A DNA stretch of 64,000 nucleotides from Phyllobacterium sp. T1293 (lineage in GTDB: Bacteria > Pseudomonadota > Alphaproteobacteria > Rhizobiales > Rhizobiaceae): assembly GCF_020731415.2 (NCBI RefSeq), contig NZ_CP088273.1, positions 1,307,001-1,371,000 on the forward strand, in the 5' to 3' direction. Of the stretch, positions 17,271 through 28,116 are shown one piece after another (within the stretch, counting starts at the first letter, position 1; the number at the start of each line of letters is the position of its first letter). The notes beneath the pieces are model-generated. The model made no database searches, was not told the origin of the DNA, and saw only the letters and a program-made list of their open reading frames with translations. The position numbers were made by a program, and so were the translations under genes.

Positions 17271-18668
17271 TCAGACCAGCATGCCCATCGGGTTTTCAAT
17301 GTGGCGCTTGAATGCCTGCGCAAGTTCGGCACCCAAGGCTCCATCGACGGCGCGGTGATCGGTCGACAGCGTCACGGACATGACCGTGGCAACCTTGATC
17401 TCACCCTTCTTGACGACGGCCCGCTCTTCACCCGCACCGATTGCCAGAATGGTGGCATGCGGCGGGTTGATGATGGCGGCAAAGTCCTTGACGCCAAACA
17501 TACCGAGGTTGGACACAGCCGTTGTACCACCCTGATATTCCTCAGGCTTCAGCTTGCGATCGCGCGCGCGCTTGGCCAGATCCTTCATCTCGTTGGAGAT
17601 GGTGGACAGGGTCTTTTCTTCGGCCTTGCGGATGATCGGTGTGATCAGACCGCCGGGGATTGAAACGGCAACACCCACATCGGAATGCTTGTGCTTGACC
17701 ATGTTGGCTTCGGTCCAGGATACGTTTGCATCCGGAACATCGCGCAGGGCCAGAGCCATTGCCTTGATGATCATGTCATTGACCGACAGCTTATAGGCAG
17801 GAACATCGCCCTTTTCGGTCTTGCGCATGGGCGACGCCGCATTGATCTGGGCACGCAGCGCCAGAAGCGCATCGAGTTCACAATCAACCGTCAGGTAGAA
17901 ATGCGGAACGGTTGATTTTGCTTCAAGCAGACGCTTGGCAATCGTCTTGCGCATGCCGTCATGCGGCACCAGTTCGTAGGAACCTTCCTCGAACAGTTTT
18001 AGCACCGTGTCGTCAGACATAGGCCTCGGCGCTGCTGCAGGTGCAGCGGATGCTGCGGCGGCAGGGGCGGTTGCCTTGGCACCGCCACCGGAGATTGCTG
18101 CCTCAACGTCCTTCTTGATCACACGGCCATGCGGGCCGGAACCCGTAACGGCAGACAGATCAATCCCGGCATCCTTGGCTATGCGGCGTGCAAGCGGTGA
18201 TGAGAAAGTGCGACCTTCACCCTCCCCCTTGTGGGGAGGGTCGGTGCGCAGCACCGGGGTGGGGGTTGGAGCAGCTGCACCATTTCCCCCCTCCCGCGCC
18301 TGCGGCGCGACCTCCCCCACGGGTGGGGAGGTGGGAGCGGCACTCGCCTTGGTTTCTTCCTTGGGAGCCTCTGACTTGGCAGGAGCAGCGTCACCGCCAC
18401 CCTTGGCAGCAGCGGCAACATCTTCGCCCTCGCCCGCCAGAATGGCGATCAACGCATTGACCTTGACGCCTTCAGTACCGGCAGGAACCACGATCTTGGC
18501 AACAGTGCCTTCATCGACAGCTTCGACTTCCATCGTTGCCTTGTCGGTTTCGATCTCGGCAATCACATCGCCGGGACCAACCTTATCGCCTTCCTTGACC
18601 AGCCATTTGGCAAGATTGCCCTCTTCCATCGTGGGAGAAAGCGCCGGCATGGTGATATTGATCGGCAT
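17271..18668 (-). CDS. pdhC: Dihydrolipoamide acetyltransferase (E2 of pyruvate dehydrogenase)
   Basis: A 465-residue E2. One lipoyl domain (1-80) has the target lysine Lys43 in [12 protein letters not shown] peripheral subunit-binding domain follows ([27 protein letters not shown], about 150-180), then the acetyltransferase core ending with the catalytic DHRAVDG near the C terminus. The linker (about residues 111-152) contains a translated palindromic repeat at DNA level (18213-18338), giving an unusual Pro/Gly/Glu-rich stretch. The complex converts pyruvate to acetyl-CoA. Confidence 0.97.
   Translation of the reverse strand: MPINITMPALSPTMEEGNLAKWLVKEGDKVGPGDVIAEIETDKATMEVEAVDEGTVAKIVVPAGTEGVKVNALIAILAGEGEDVAAAAKGGGDAAPAKSEAPKEETKASAAPTSPPVGEVAPQAREGGNGAAAPTPTPVLRTDPPHKGEGEGRTFSSPLARRIAKDAGIDLSAVTGSGPHGRVIKKDVEAAISGGGAKATAPAAAASAAPAAAPRPMSDDTVLKLFEEGSYELVPHDGMRKTIAKRLLEAKSTVPHFYLTVDCELDALLALRAQINAASPMRKTEKGDVPAYKLSVNDMIIKAMALALRDVPDANVSWTEANMVKHKHSDVGVAVSIPGGLITPIIRKAEEKTLSTISNEMKDLAKRARDRKLKPEEYQGGTTAVSNLGMFGVKDFAAIINPPHATILAIGAGEERAVVKKGEIKVATVMSVTLSTDHRAVDGALGAELAQAFKRHIENPMGMLV
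18213..18338 (-). repeat. Palindromic intergenic-type repeat read in frame inside pdhC
   Basis: Two GC-rich palindromic units stand side by side: one around CCTCCCCCTTGTGGGGAGGG (18220-18240) with a neighbouring dyad GGTGCGCAGCACC, and one around CCTCCCCCACGGGTGGGGAGG (18311-18331) with a dyad GCGCCTGCGGCGC. Both look like repeats that are normally intergenic in rhizobial genomes. The span keeps the pdhC frame and encodes about 42 linker residues. Confidence 0.8.
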
Positions 18669-18684
18669 ATCGATTTCCTCCCCT

Positions 18685-20076
18685 TTACGCTGTGTATGTC
18701 ACAGCTTTGACGGCCTCGACGATTTCAGCAATGTTCGGCAATGCCAGCTTTTCCAGATTGGCCGCATAGGGCATCGGAACGTCCTTGCCGGCAATCGTCA
18801 GGATCGGCGCATCGAGATAATCGAATGCCTGCTGCATGACGCGGGTGGCGATTTCCGTACCGACCGAAGACTGCGGATAGCCTTCCTCGATGGTTACGCA
18901 ACGGCCGGTTTTCTTGACCGATTCCACAACCGTTGGAATATCCATCGGGCGGATCGTGCGCAGATCGATGATTTCAGCATCGATGCCAAGCTTTGTCAGC
19001 TCTTCCGCGGCTTTGACCGTATAGTTCATGCCGATACCGAAGGAGACGAGCGTAACATCCGTGCCCTTCTTGTGAATGCGGGCCTTGCCGATCGGCAGGA
19101 CGAAATCATCAAGCTTCGGCACATCGAAGGAATGACCGTAGAGGATTTCGTTTTCGAGGAAGATGACCGGGTTCGGATCGCGGATCGCGGCCTTGAGCAG
19201 GCCTTTCGCGTCGGCAGCCGTATAGGGCATGACGACTTTCAGGCCCGGAATATGGCTATACCATGCGGCGTAGCACTGGGAATGCTGTGCAGCAACGCGC
19301 GCAGCCGCACCGCTTGGACCACGGAATACCATCGGCGCACCCATCTGGCCGCCCGACATATAAAGTGTCTTGGCTGCCGAATTGATGATCTGGTCAATCG
19401 CCTGCATGGCAAAGTTGAAAGTCATGAACTCAACAATTGGACGCAGGCCGGTCATCGCAGCACCAACACCCACACCGGCAAAGCCATGTTCAGTGATCGG
19501 TGTATCGACAACGCGTTTTGGACCAAATTCGTCGAGCAATCCTTGCGTGATCTTGTAGGCGCCCTGATATTCGGCGACTTCTTCACCCATAACAAACACG
19601 TTGGGATCACGGCGCATTTCTTCCGCCATGGCGTCGCGCAGTGCTTCACGCACAGTGGTTGAAACCATTTCGGTGCCCGCCGGAATATCCGGATCAGCGG
19701 CAACTTCGGCCTTTGGTGCAGCCGGAACGGTTGCAGCAGGCTTTTCAGCTGCAGCTTCCTGCTTGGGCGCTTCTTCCGCCTTGGCAGGTGCTTCAGCAGC
19801 AGCCTTTGGCGCGCTGGCAGCATCGGCGCTTTCGCCTTCACCCAGCAGAACGGCAATGACCGTGTTGACCTTTACATTGTCGGTGCCTTCGGCAACAAGA
19901 ATCTTGCCGATTGTGCCTTCATCGACAGCTTCAACTTCCATCGTCGCCTTATCGGTTTCGATTTCCGCGAGAACGTCGCCGGAAGTGACCTTGTCACCTT
20001 CCTTTTTCAGCCATTTCGACAGTTTGCCCTCTTCCATGGTCGGCGAGAGCGCTGGCATCAGAATATCTACAGGCAT
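18685..20076 (-). CDS. pdhB: Pyruvate dehydrogenase E1 beta subunit with lipoyl domain
   Basis: A 463-residue protein. Residues 1-80 form a lipoyl domain (Lys43 in DKATMEVEA), followed by an Ala/Glu/Pro-rich linker, then the E1 beta subunit from about 140 ([30 protein letters not shown]). An N-terminal lipoyl domain on E1 beta is characteristic of alphaproteobacteria. The start is the ATG 20076, which begins the domain; a longer frame exists upstream but overlaps pdhA. Confidence 0.97.
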   Translation of the reverse strand: MPVDILMPALSPTMEEGKLSKWLKKEGDKVTSGDVLAEIETDKATMEVEAVDEGTIGKILVAEGTDNVKVNTVIAVLLGEGESADAASAPKAAAEAPAKAEEAPKQEAAAEKPAATVPAAPKAEVAADPDIPAGTEMVSTTVREALRDAMAEEMRRDPNVFVMGEEVAEYQGAYKITQGLLDEFGPKRVVDTPITEHGFAGVGVGAAMTGLRPIVEFMTFNFAMQAIDQIINSAAKTLYMSGGQMGAPMVFRGPSGAAARVAAQHSQCYAAWYSHIPGLKVVMPYTAADAKGLLKAAIRDPNPVIFLENEILYGHSFDVPKLDDFVLPIGKARIHKKGTDVTLVSFGIGMNYTVKAAEELTKLGIDAEIIDLRTIRPMDIPTVVESVKKTGRCVTIEEGYPQSSVGTEIATRVMQQAFDYLDAPILTIAGKDVPMPYAANLEKLALPNIAEIVEAVKAVTYTA

Positions 20077-20089
20077 GATCGCGCCTCCC

Positions 20090-21121
20090 TTAGAGCAGAA
20101 TGTCGGTGTAGAGCTCGGATGCATCCGGCTCCGGATCGGACTGGGCGAAATCCGCTGCATCAGCAACGATATCGCGCACATCCTTGTCGATGTTCTTCAG
20201 GTCGTCCTCGGTGGACCAACCCTTTTCGATCAACCGGTTCTTCACCTGCTCGATGGGATCGTGTTCGGAGCGCATTTTCTGCACTTCGTCCTTGGAACGG
20301 TATTTCGCCGGATCAGACATGGAGTGACCGCGATACCGGTAAGTCTGCATTTCCAGAATCATCGGGCCCTTGCCGGAGCGTGCCCATGCCGTGGCTTCTT
20401 CGCCAGCAGCCTGAACCGCACGGACATCCATGCCGTCGACCTGAATACCGGGAATATTGAAAGAAATGCCGCGACGGGAGAAATCAGTTTCGGCCGAAGC
20501 GCGGGAAACCGACGTGCCCATGGCGTAGCGATTGTTTTCAATAATGTAGATGACAGGCAGCTTCCACAGCGCTGCCATATTGAAGCTCTCGTAGACCTGA
20601 CCCTGGTTGGCAGCGCCATCACCGAAATAGGCCAGAGAGACATTGCCGTTTTCGCGGTAGCGATTGGCAAAAGCGAGGCCCGTACCAAGCGAGACCTGCG
20701 CACCGACGATACCGTGACCGCCGTAAAAATGCTTCTCTTTCGAGAACATATGCATGGAGCCGCCCTTGCCTTTGGAAAGGCCGCCGCGGCGTCCGGTCAA
20801 CTCAGCCATCACACCCCGGGCACTCATGCCACAAGCCAGCATATGGCCATGGTCGCGATAACCGGTAATCACCTGATCACCCTCGATCAGCGCTGCCTGC
20901 ATACCGGTGACAACAGCTTCCTGACCGATATAGAGATGGCAGAAACCACCGATAAAACCCATACCGTAAAGCTGACCGGCTTTTTCTTCGAAACGCCGTA
21001 TCAGCAGCATCTCGCGGTAGGCTTCAAGCTCTTGCTCTTTTGTGAACTGGATTGGTTTTGGTGCTTTGACAGCAGAGGTCTGCGCGGGACGCGCAGGGCT
21101 TTTTTTCGCCCTCGTAGCCAT
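20090..21121 (-). CDS. pdhA: Pyruvate dehydrogenase E1 alpha subunit
   Basis: A 343-residue thiamine-diphosphate subunit. It carries the ThDP-binding motif [15 protein letters not shown]...ENN, the active-site region around GGHGIVGAQ, and phosphorylation-loop-like sequence [19 protein letters not shown]. With PdhB it decarboxylates pyruvate and loads acetyl on lipoyl domains. The N terminus is Lys/Ala/Pro-rich ([16 protein letters not shown]). It is first in the pdhA-pdhB-pdhC order, 128 bases after ftsB. Confidence 0.97.
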   Translation of the reverse strand: MATRAKKSPARPAQTSAVKAPKPIQFTKEQELEAYREMLLIRRFEEKAGQLYGMGFIGGFCHLYIGQEAVVTGMQAALIEGDQVITGYRDHGHMLACGMSARGVMAELTGRRGGLSKGKGGSMHMFSKEKHFYGGHGIVGAQVSLGTGLAFANRYRENGNVSLAYFGDGAANQGQVYESFNMAALWKLPVIYIIENNRYAMGTSVSRASAETDFSRRGISFNIPGIQVDGMDVRAVQAAGEEATAWARSGKGPMILEMQTYRYRGHSMSDPAKYRSKDEVQKMRSEHDPIEQVKNRLIEKGWSTEDDLKNIDKDVRDIVADAADFAQSDPEPDASELYTDILL

Positions 21122-21249
21122 ATCTCACTCCCTGTTATTTTGTCTGGTGACAATAGCAGCAGGAGCAGAACTTACAATATGCAGATTTGAATAAGAGCTA
21201 TGCAAATAAGATGTTCAAAATGCACAATAAAAGGTGAATTAACCGGATA

Positions 21250-21582
21250 TCAGTTAATAGTCAAATCGCCGGAGCCACGCATGATTGTGACTTCATCCGG
21301 CCGCGAAACATTCAGCGCTTTGCGGGCTTGTTCATCCAGCATATCCCGCTCAATTGTCCCATCATGCATAAGTTGCACCTCCCGTTCAAGCTCTATGCGC
21401 GAAGTCTTGACCGCATCGTACTGCGCCCGCAGCAATTGGGTCTGCTCCTGCAGCTTGATCGTGGAATAGAGGCCGTATTCACCGTGATAGGCGTGGAAAC
21501 CGAAATAGGCGAAAAACATGGCGGCAAGGATCGGCACGACAAGCCGTCCGCGATTGGTTTTCCGTCTCTGTTTTGTCCACAT
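21250..21582 (-). CDS. ftsB: Cell-division protein FtsB/DivIC
   Basis: A 110-residue bitopic protein: a short basic cytoplasmic start, one helix (VVPILAAMFFAYFGFHAYHG), and a periplasmic coiled coil (about 40-80) ending with a conserved RPDEV. It belongs to the septum formation initiator family, which joins FtsL and FtsQ at the divisome. It lies between eno and pdhA, a position conserved in this order. Confidence 0.9.
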   Translation of the reverse strand: MWTKQRRKTNRGRLVVPILAAMFFAYFGFHAYHGEYGLYSTIKLQEQTQLLRAQYDAVKTSRIELEREVQLMHDGTIERDMLDEQARKALNVSRPDEVTIMRGSGDLTIN

Positions 21583-21730
21583 GGCAATGACCCGAAGGAA
21601 TGCGGAATCAGGTCATCATGGCCTGATTAATCACAGCGCCATAAAACAATGTTTTGCTTAACAGGCGATTAAATTCGGGTTTTGATTGAGGTGATGGGAG
21701 GCTGCGGAGGGGCTGCATGAATGTGGTTCG

Positions 21731-21858
21731 TGGTTCGTGGTTCGACAAGCTCACCATGAGGGAGAGAGGTGATGAACGGGAGTCATTTTCTGCAACGTTG
21801 GCGATTATCGTTGCAGACCTCACTCTCCCTCATGGTGAGCTTGTCGAACCACGAACCA
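21731..21858. repeat. Perfect 36-base inverted repeat, GGTTCGTGGTTCGACA family
   Basis: The left arm 21731-21766 and right arm 21823-21858 are exact inverse copies (start TGGTTCGTGGTTCGACAAGC, end CATGAGGGAGAG). The 56-base centre shows further partial symmetry (GATTATCG). This is the same family as 12789-13087, 22266-22463 and 63911-63946. Confidence 0.92.
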
Positions 21859-22265
21859 AATCCATGCAACGACCCATTTTCAAAAAAACTGTGCCAACTT
21901 ATCCAACACCATCCAGCCTCGCTTATTCTGATGGTGTCCTTTCCGGCGGGAATGCTCCGGAAAACTTTCTGAAGTCAGGAAAGGATCGGTGATTTCGTCT
22001 GCGGGGAGACCCCAACCGCAGGGGAAAGGTTTTATCTCACAAGGGTAAAACCAGTCATCGGGACGGGTGATCCGGGAGTTTTCTTGACAAACAGGAAAAT
22101 ATCCGGGGAACGCACTGACTAGACTACCAATACCAAGACTTCCGCGTTCCCCTTATGGATCGCCCGTCTTTCCCACCTCATCAATAGCCAGACGCAAAAG
22201 CGGGCGTGGTAATGGGGAAGGTATATTTCCCAACTGCAATGTTGGGGGATGCAATCACCATCTTC

Positions 22266-22463
22266 CGTGGTTCGACAGGCTCACCATGAGGGAGTTGGGT
22301 GATGCAAGGCCAACCGTAGAGATCGCAGCGCAAAAGGTGCAGAACTTGGCTCCTGCAACCCACCCCTCTCCCTCATCCTGAGCTTGTCGAAGGGCGCGAC
22401 AATCGTTTTGCAACCCACCCCTCTCCCTCGTGGTTGTTATGCCGAACCACGCACCACGAACCA
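22266..22463. repeat. Mosaic of GGTTCGACAGG-family repeat copies
   Basis: A plus-oriented copy starts at 22266 (CGTGGTTCGACAGGCTCACC...). Two inverted copies follow: 22357-22395, containing CTCTCCCTCATCCTGAGCTT, and 22410-22463, ending CACGCACCACGAACCA. The three copies share CAACCCACCCCTCTCCCTC blocks, suggesting rounds of duplication or insertion at one site. Confidence 0.8.
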
Positions 22464-22465
22464 AA

Positions 22466-22490
22466 CAAAAGGGCGCCATCTCTGGCGCCC
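22466..22490 (-). terminator. Intrinsic terminator of eno
   Basis: An 8-base-pair stem GGGCGCCA / TGGCGCCC with a TCTC loop (22471-22490) is followed on the minus strand by TTTTGTTTGG, 21 bases after the eno stop. Confidence 0.85.
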
Positions 22491-22511
22491 TGATGCAGAA
22501 GCATACAGTAA

Positions 22512-23801
<1,290 letters not shown>

Positions 23802-23828
23802 TCAATTTGCATTGGGCGGCATTCGCAA

Positions 23829-23904
23829 CGAGTGGCCCGATTCCAACATTCGCATCCCATTTATAAAGCCACCGAAGCGAATGTTAGAATCAAAGGACCA
23901 CTCG
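23829..23904. repeat. Palindrome A (TTCTAACATTCGC family)
   Basis: A 76-base imperfect palindrome. The left arm starts CGAGTGGCCCGATTCCAACA; read on the other strand, the right arm gives CGAGTGGTCCTTTGATTCTA followed by ACATTCGC. It lies 40 bases upstream of eno. Confidence 0.8.
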
Positions 23905-23918
23905 AATCTCTAAGGTTT

Positions 23919-23996
23919 TCAGTGGAACTTTAAATTTGACATTTGCTTCGTGCGTGACGTCGCCAAGGATGCAAATGTCAAATTCGTTTCACTGGA
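23919..23996. repeat. Palindrome B (TTTGACATTTGC family)
   Basis: A 78-base imperfect palindrome with arms AAATTTGACATTTGC and GCAAATGTCAAATT, with CAGTGGAA/TTTCACTG-like ends. It is 14 bases from palindrome A and shares its core with palindromes C and D upstream of the ppiD-like gene. The rest of the 327-base space 23790-24116 holds only the PRC-gene terminator. Confidence 0.82.
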
Positions 23997-24054
23997 ATAG
24001 CGAATGAAGATGACAAGGAAAATCCCCATTGAGACGATTTGTCGATCAAAACAG

Positions 24055-24082
24055 AAAAAAGGCCGTCAGAGACGACCTTTTT
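24055..24082 (-). terminator. Intrinsic terminator of the PRC-barrel gene
   Basis: A hairpin AAAAAAGGCCGTC-AGA-GACGACCTTTTT lies 35 bases after the PRC-barrel stop. A/T runs on both sides mean it could work in either direction. Confidence 0.75.
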
Positions 24083-24116
24083 CCATAATAGACGGTCCAG
24101 CCATCACAAGGACAGG

Positions 24117-24470
24117 CTACGCCGCCTTGTAATAGGAAGCAGAGAGGTCGCGCGCCTTGCGTCCGTCATTCTCCGTCAATTCCTTGATTGTATGGGTCGG
24201 CGCCTGTTCCAGCTGGGGCCGCGTGAACGGCACGACATATCCATCATTATTGGTGTCATAATCCAGCATGGACCACGGAACGGCATGGTATTTTTCGCCA
24301 ATTCCGAGGAAACCGCCGAAGCCAACAACGGCAAACATGATTCCATCGGCTGATTTGTCCAGCATCACGTCTTCAATTTCACCGATCTTTTCACCGGTTG
24401 TATTGTAGACATTCGTGCCGATGACGCGTGTGGCACGGATCGCTGTTGTATGACCTGAATTGGTTGGCAT
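24117..24470 (-). CDS. PRC-barrel domain protein
   Basis: A 117-residue protein with one PRC-barrel domain (about 18-90: VIGTNVYNTTGEKIGEIEDV, FAVVGFGGFLGIGEKYHAVP). Small single-domain PRC-barrel proteins are common in alphaproteobacteria and are often stress-linked; no enzyme activity is known. The C terminus (ARDLSASYYKAA) is polar. It is a monocistronic gene with its own terminator. Confidence 0.85.
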   Translation of the reverse strand: MPTNSGHTTAIRATRVIGTNVYNTTGEKIGEIEDVMLDKSADGIMFAVVGFGGFLGIGEKYHAVPWSMLDYDTNNDGYVVPFTRPQLEQAPTHTIKELTENDGRKARDLSASYYKAA

Positions 24471-24560
24471 TTGCTCACTCCTTTTCTGTTGTCACTGAAA
24501 GGGGAATGAACAAAGCCGCCCATGGTTGCATAAAAATTCAGGTTTTTTAGCCGGAACCTT

Positions 24561-25391
24561 TTAGAGGCCCTTGGCGATGCGGTCGAATTTCAACAACGTT
24601 TCCAGAAGACGCGGCATCTGGTCGAGCGGTACCATGTTGGGGCCATCGGAAGGCGCGTTATCAGGGTCCTGATGCGTTTCAGTGAAGACACCGGCAACGC
24701 CAACGGCAACAGCCGCGCGGGACAATGTTTCCACAAATTCGCGCTGACCACCGGTTGAGCCACCCTGCCCGCCCGGCTGCTGTACTGAATGTGTCGCATC
24801 GAAAATAACCGGTGCGCCGAAGCCAGCCATGATCGGCAGCGAGCGCATGTCGGAGACGAGCGTATTGTAGCCGAAGGAGGCACCACGCTCGGTGACCATG
24901 ACATTCGGGTTACCGCTTTCCGTCACTTTGGCGATGACATTCTTCATGTCCCAGGGCGCGAGAAACTGACCCTTCTTGATGTTGACGATCTTGCCTGTCT
25001 TGGCAGCAGCGATCAGCAGATCGGTCTGGCGGCAAAGAAATGCCGGAATCTGCAACACATCAACCACTTCTCCCAGAATGGCGCATTGCTCTTCCGTGTG
25101 AACGTCGGTCAGTGTCGGCAGACCGAATTCCTTGCGGATATCGGCGAAAACCGGCAGCGAGTTCTCAAGACCAAAGCCGCGCTTGCCCGTCAGCGACGTG
25201 CGGTTCGCCTTATCGAAGCTTGATTTGTAAACCAGCCCGATACCGAGCTTGCCGGTCATCTCTTTCAGGGCGCCAGCCATATCGAAGGCGTGCTGACGGC
25301 TTTCCATCTGGCATGGACCAGCAATCAGCGAAAACTGACCGGTATTGGAAAAGGCAACCGAGCCGGCGGATACGGTGGAATTCAGGGACAT
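24561..25391 (-). CDS. kdsA: 3-deoxy-8-phosphooctulonate synthase (KDO8P synthase)
   Basis: A 276-residue aldolase-type enzyme that joins arabinose 5-phosphate and phosphoenolpyruvate to make KDO8P for the lipopolysaccharide inner core. It shows [66 protein letters not shown], and [14 protein letters not shown]. The Asn/Cys choice that separates metal-free and metal-dependent types is not judged here. The start overlaps the stop of the upstream VOC gene by one base. Confidence 0.98.
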   Translation of the reverse strand: MSLNSTVSAGSVAFSNTGQFSLIAGPCQMESRQHAFDMAGALKEMTGKLGIGLVYKSSFDKANRTSLTGKRGFGLENSLPVFADIRKEFGLPTLTDVHTEEQCAILGEVVDVLQIPAFLCRQTDLLIAAAKTGKIVNIKKGQFLAPWDMKNVIAKVTESGNPNVMVTERGASFGYNTLVSDMRSLPIMAGFGAPVIFDATHSVQQPGGQGGSTGGQREFVETLSRAAVAVGVAGVFTETHQDPDNAPSDGPNMVPLDQMPRLLETLLKFDRIAKGL

Positions 25392-26287
25392 CAGGCAGCC
25401 TCAAATATAATGGCAGCGCCCTGTCCCGGTGCCTTATGCACAATCAGGCGGGAGCCGCGCTTTTCGGTGGAGATATTGTTGTTGGCAAGCAAAGTTTCAA
25501 CCGCAGCCAGATCGCGCACGCCGATCACAAAAGCCTGCAGGCGCAAACCGCGCTCGTTTTCAGAGGCATCAAGGCCGAGGAATGAACGCAGACCCGCAGG
25601 CGTCAGCACGGTGATGTTGGCATTTGCGGCACGAATATCCATGCCGAAGGAGTGAGCATTCACATCGCGCTGGTTGACTAGCTCCTGCAACAGGTACTGG
25701 AAATCCGTTGGATTGACTTCTGACAGTACAATCTCGCGCAATCCCAATGCGCCATTCTTATGGGTCTGCAGCGTCGTCCGGTCGACTTTCGGCGTATTGA
25801 TGCGCTGGATCGTAAAGAAAAAGACATCCGGTGCCCGTAAATCCGAGGCAAAGGCCAGACGGAAACTGGCGGTGTCTTCCTTGCCCTCAGGCGTTTTGAA
25901 AGCCCTTGAAAAATCAAGAACCTCGCCAGCCGAAATGCCTGACTTCACAAATTCCTTGTGATCTGCCTTGGCATCCTGCGTACCCATCACCAGTCCAGAA
26001 AAACCATCCTGCCCATTGCGGAAACGGTAGGCTTGGTCACGGGCAACAAAGACATTGCCTTTGCGTGCCTCGTCTTCGCAGGTCTCGCGCTGGCCGATGG
26101 CAAGCGGTTCAAGAAACGTATTGTCGTTGAAGTACACGCAGGCATTTTCAGTGCCAAACGGATGCACGCCAACCGGCGCAACAGTAAAGCCCAATGCTTC
26201 AAGCCGGGCACGCGCAGTATCCAGCTCCACCACGGGCAGAACCAGATGATCGACGGGACGAGGTGTGCGGGGAGAGATTGTGGTCAT
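25391..26287 (-). CDS. VOC (glyoxalase-like) family protein
   Basis: A 298-residue protein of the vicinal oxygen chelate fold. An N-terminal beta-alpha-beta-beta-beta module begins [20 protein letters not shown] and includes GTENACVYF, and a C-terminal half repeats the pattern (about 170-298). The type with the long linker resembles Glyoxalase_3-like proteins; the substrate is unknown. It lies between pyrG and kdsA and overlaps kdsA by one base, a coupling kept in related genomes. Confidence 0.82.
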   Translation of the reverse strand: MTTISPRTPRPVDHLVLPVVELDTARARLEALGFTVAPVGVHPFGTENACVYFNDNTFLEPLAIGQRETCEDEARKGNVFVARDQAYRFRNGQDGFSGLVMGTQDAKADHKEFVKSGISAGEVLDFSRAFKTPEGKEDTASFRLAFASDLRAPDVFFFTIQRINTPKVDRTTLQTHKNGALGLREIVLSEVNPTDFQYLLQELVNQRDVNAHSFGMDIRAANANITVLTPAGLRSFLGLDASENERGLRLQAFVIGVRDLAAVETLLANNNISTEKRGSRLIVHKAPGQGAAIIFEAA

Positions 26288-26342
26288 GGGTAAAGGGTGT
26301 GCCTCAATGCTGATTGCAATTCAAGCCACACCCTTCTTCTGA

Positions 26343-27971
26343 TCAAACCAATCGGCTCTGATCCATTGCCGCCTGAATGAAGGAGGCAAACAGCGGATGC
26401 GGTTCGAACGGGCGAGATTTGAGTTCTGGGTGATACTGAACGCCGATAAACCACGGATGGTCAGGGTATTCGATGGTTTCAGGCAGAACACCATCCGGCG
26501 ACATGCCCGAAAATACCAGACCACACTCTTCCAGACGGTCCTTATAATCGATGTTCACTTCGTAGCGATGACGATGCCGCTCGAAAATATCCGTCGACCC
26601 ATAAATATCGGCAATGCGGGTTCCGGATTTCAGCATGGCTTCATAGGCGCCCAGACGCATGGTGCCGCCGAGATCGCCAGCCTGCGTGCGTTTTTCCAGC
26701 ATATTGCCTTTGAGCCACTCGGTCATCAGACCGACGACGGGTTCCGTGGTCGGGCCGAACTCGCTTGACGATGCTTTTTCGACGCCAGCCAGTGAACGGG
26801 CTGCCTCAATCACCGCCATCTGCATACCGAAGCAGATACCGAAATACGGAACTTTTTTCTCACGGGCGAATTTTGCCGCCAGAATCTTGCCTTCCGAACC
26901 ACGCTCGCCAAAGCCACCAGGTACCAGAATGCCATGCACCTTCTGCAGATAGGGCGTCGGGTCTTCCTGTTCAAAGATTTCCGATTCGATCCAGTCCAGA
27001 TTGACCTTCACCTTGTTGGCCATGCCGCCATGGTGAAGCGCTTCGATCAGCGATTTGTAGGCATCTTTCAGGCCGGTATATTTGCCAACAACGGCAATAG
27101 TGACCTCGCCTTCCGGATTGTGAATACGGCTGCTTACCTCGTCCCAACGTTCCATGCGGGGCTTGGGTGCAGGATCAATGCCGAAAGCTGCCAGAACTTC
27201 CGAATCAAGACCTTCCTTGTGGTAGGCCATCGGAACATCATAGATCGTATCGACATCCAGCGCCTGAATAACCGCCGATGAGCGGACATTGCAGAACAGC
27301 GAAAGCTTGCGGCGTTCAGATTCAGGAATCTCACGATCCGCGCGAATGAGCAGAATATCAGGCGCAATACCGATGGAACGTAGTTCCTTGACGGAATGCT
27401 GGGTTGGTTTGGTTTTCAGTTCGCCCGCTGCGGGGATATAGGGCATCAGGGTCAGATGGATATAGACAGCGCTGCCGCGTGGCAGATCATTGCCCAGCTG
27501 ACGGATTGCTTCCAGAAACGGCATCGCTTCGATGTCACCAACGGTTCCACCGATTTCGCACAGGACAAAATCATAGTCCTGATTGCCATCCACGATGAAA
27601 TTCTTGATCTCGTCGGTGACGTGCGGAATCACCTGAACAGTCGCGCCGAGGTAATCACCCCTGCGTTCCTTTTCGATGATGTTCCGGTAAATGCGTCCGG
27701 TGGTGATATTATCCTGCTTATTGGCAGGACGCCCCGTAAAGCGCTCATAATGACCAAGATCGAGGTCAGTTTCAGCACCATCGTCGGTCACAAAGACCTC
27801 GCCATGCTGATACGGCGACATCGTGCCGGGGTCGACGTTGAGATAAGGATCAAGCTTGCGAATCCGTACACGGTATCCACGAGCCTGAAGGAGGGCTGCC
27901 AAAGCAGCTGCGGCGATGCCTTTTCCGAGGGAAGAAACCACGCCGCCAGTGATGAAAACATATCGGGCCAT
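26343..27971 (-). CDS. pyrG: CTP synthase
   Basis: A 542-residue enzyme that makes CTP from UTP, ATP and glutamine. The N-terminal synthetase domain (1-270) opens [20 protein letters not shown]; the C-terminal class I glutamine amidotransferase (about 295-540) has the nucleophile in [13 protein letters not shown] and the [10 protein letters not shown] histidine/glutamate pair. Length is typical. The 5' side carries a hairpin with T run (28011-28037). Confidence 0.98.
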   Translation of the reverse strand: MARYVFITGGVVSSLGKGIAAAALAALLQARGYRVRIRKLDPYLNVDPGTMSPYQHGEVFVTDDGAETDLDLGHYERFTGRPANKQDNITTGRIYRNIIEKERRGDYLGATVQVIPHVTDEIKNFIVDGNQDYDFVLCEIGGTVGDIEAMPFLEAIRQLGNDLPRGSAVYIHLTLMPYIPAAGELKTKPTQHSVKELRSIGIAPDILLIRADREIPESERRKLSLFCNVRSSAVIQALDVDTIYDVPMAYHKEGLDSEVLAAFGIDPAPKPRMERWDEVSSRIHNPEGEVTIAVVGKYTGLKDAYKSLIEALHHGGMANKVKVNLDWIESEIFEQEDPTPYLQKVHGILVPGGFGERGSEGKILAAKFAREKKVPYFGICFGMQMAVIEAARSLAGVEKASSSEFGPTTEPVVGLMTEWLKGNMLEKRTQAGDLGGTMRLGAYEAMLKSGTRIADIYGSTDIFERHRHRYEVNIDYKDRLEECGLVFSGMSPDGVLPETIEYPDHPWFIGVQYHPELKSRPFEPHPLFASFIQAAMDQSRLV

Positions 27972-28010
27972 GGGCTTATCTCGTTAGTCCTTTGTGAGTG
28001 ATTTGGCCAC

Positions 28011-28037
28011 AAAAAAATCGGCATCAAAGCCGTTTTT
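28011..28037 (-). terminator. Second hairpin-T-run between the L,D-transpeptidase gene and pyrG
   Basis: On the minus strand, CGGC-TTTGAT-GCCG is preceded by AAAAA and followed by ATTTTTTT, 40 bases before the pyrG start. It may back up the terminator at 28067-28095 or, if the pyrG promoter lies upstream of it, act as an attenuator of pyrG. Confidence 0.55.
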
Positions 28038-28066
28038 CCCGTCCAAATATTTTTTCAAAACAAACA

Positions 28067-28095
28067 AAACGGCCAGACGCGATGTCTGGCCGTTT
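28067..28095 (-). terminator. Intrinsic terminator of the L,D-transpeptidase gene
   Basis: A 12-base-pair stem AAACGGCCAGAC / GTCTGGCCGTTT with a 5-base loop is followed on the minus strand by TTTTGTTTG, 22 bases after the gene's stop. Confidence 0.88.
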
Positions 28096-28116
28096 CAATC
28101 TGGCGGTAATTAATTC

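Larger units (their letters stand above)
21583..22511. other. Repeat-rich intergenic region between ftsB and eno
   Basis: A 929-base space without a convincing gene. It holds a perfect 36-base inverted repeat (21731-21858), a mosaic of the same repeat family (22266-22463), the eno terminator, and between them (about 21995-22160) several possible hairpins: CTGCGG/CCGCAG (21999-22020), GGTTTTA/TAAAACC (22028-22052) and GGGGAACGC/GCGTTCCCC (22104-22152). The last stretch may be a structured RNA or simply another decayed palindrome. Confidence 0.6.

Noticed and set aside
18007..19662. A 551-residue open frame opposite pdhC/pdhB
   Set aside because: Low-complexity Ala/Ser/Pro translation that crosses the gap between two clear genes on the other strand.
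19601..21190. A 529-residue open frame opposite pdhB/pdhA
   Set aside because: Antisense shadow over two well-identified genes.
21717..21992. Small open frames in the ftsB-eno space
   Set aside because: They run through the inverted repeat arms and encode the same repeat-derived peptide in several frames.
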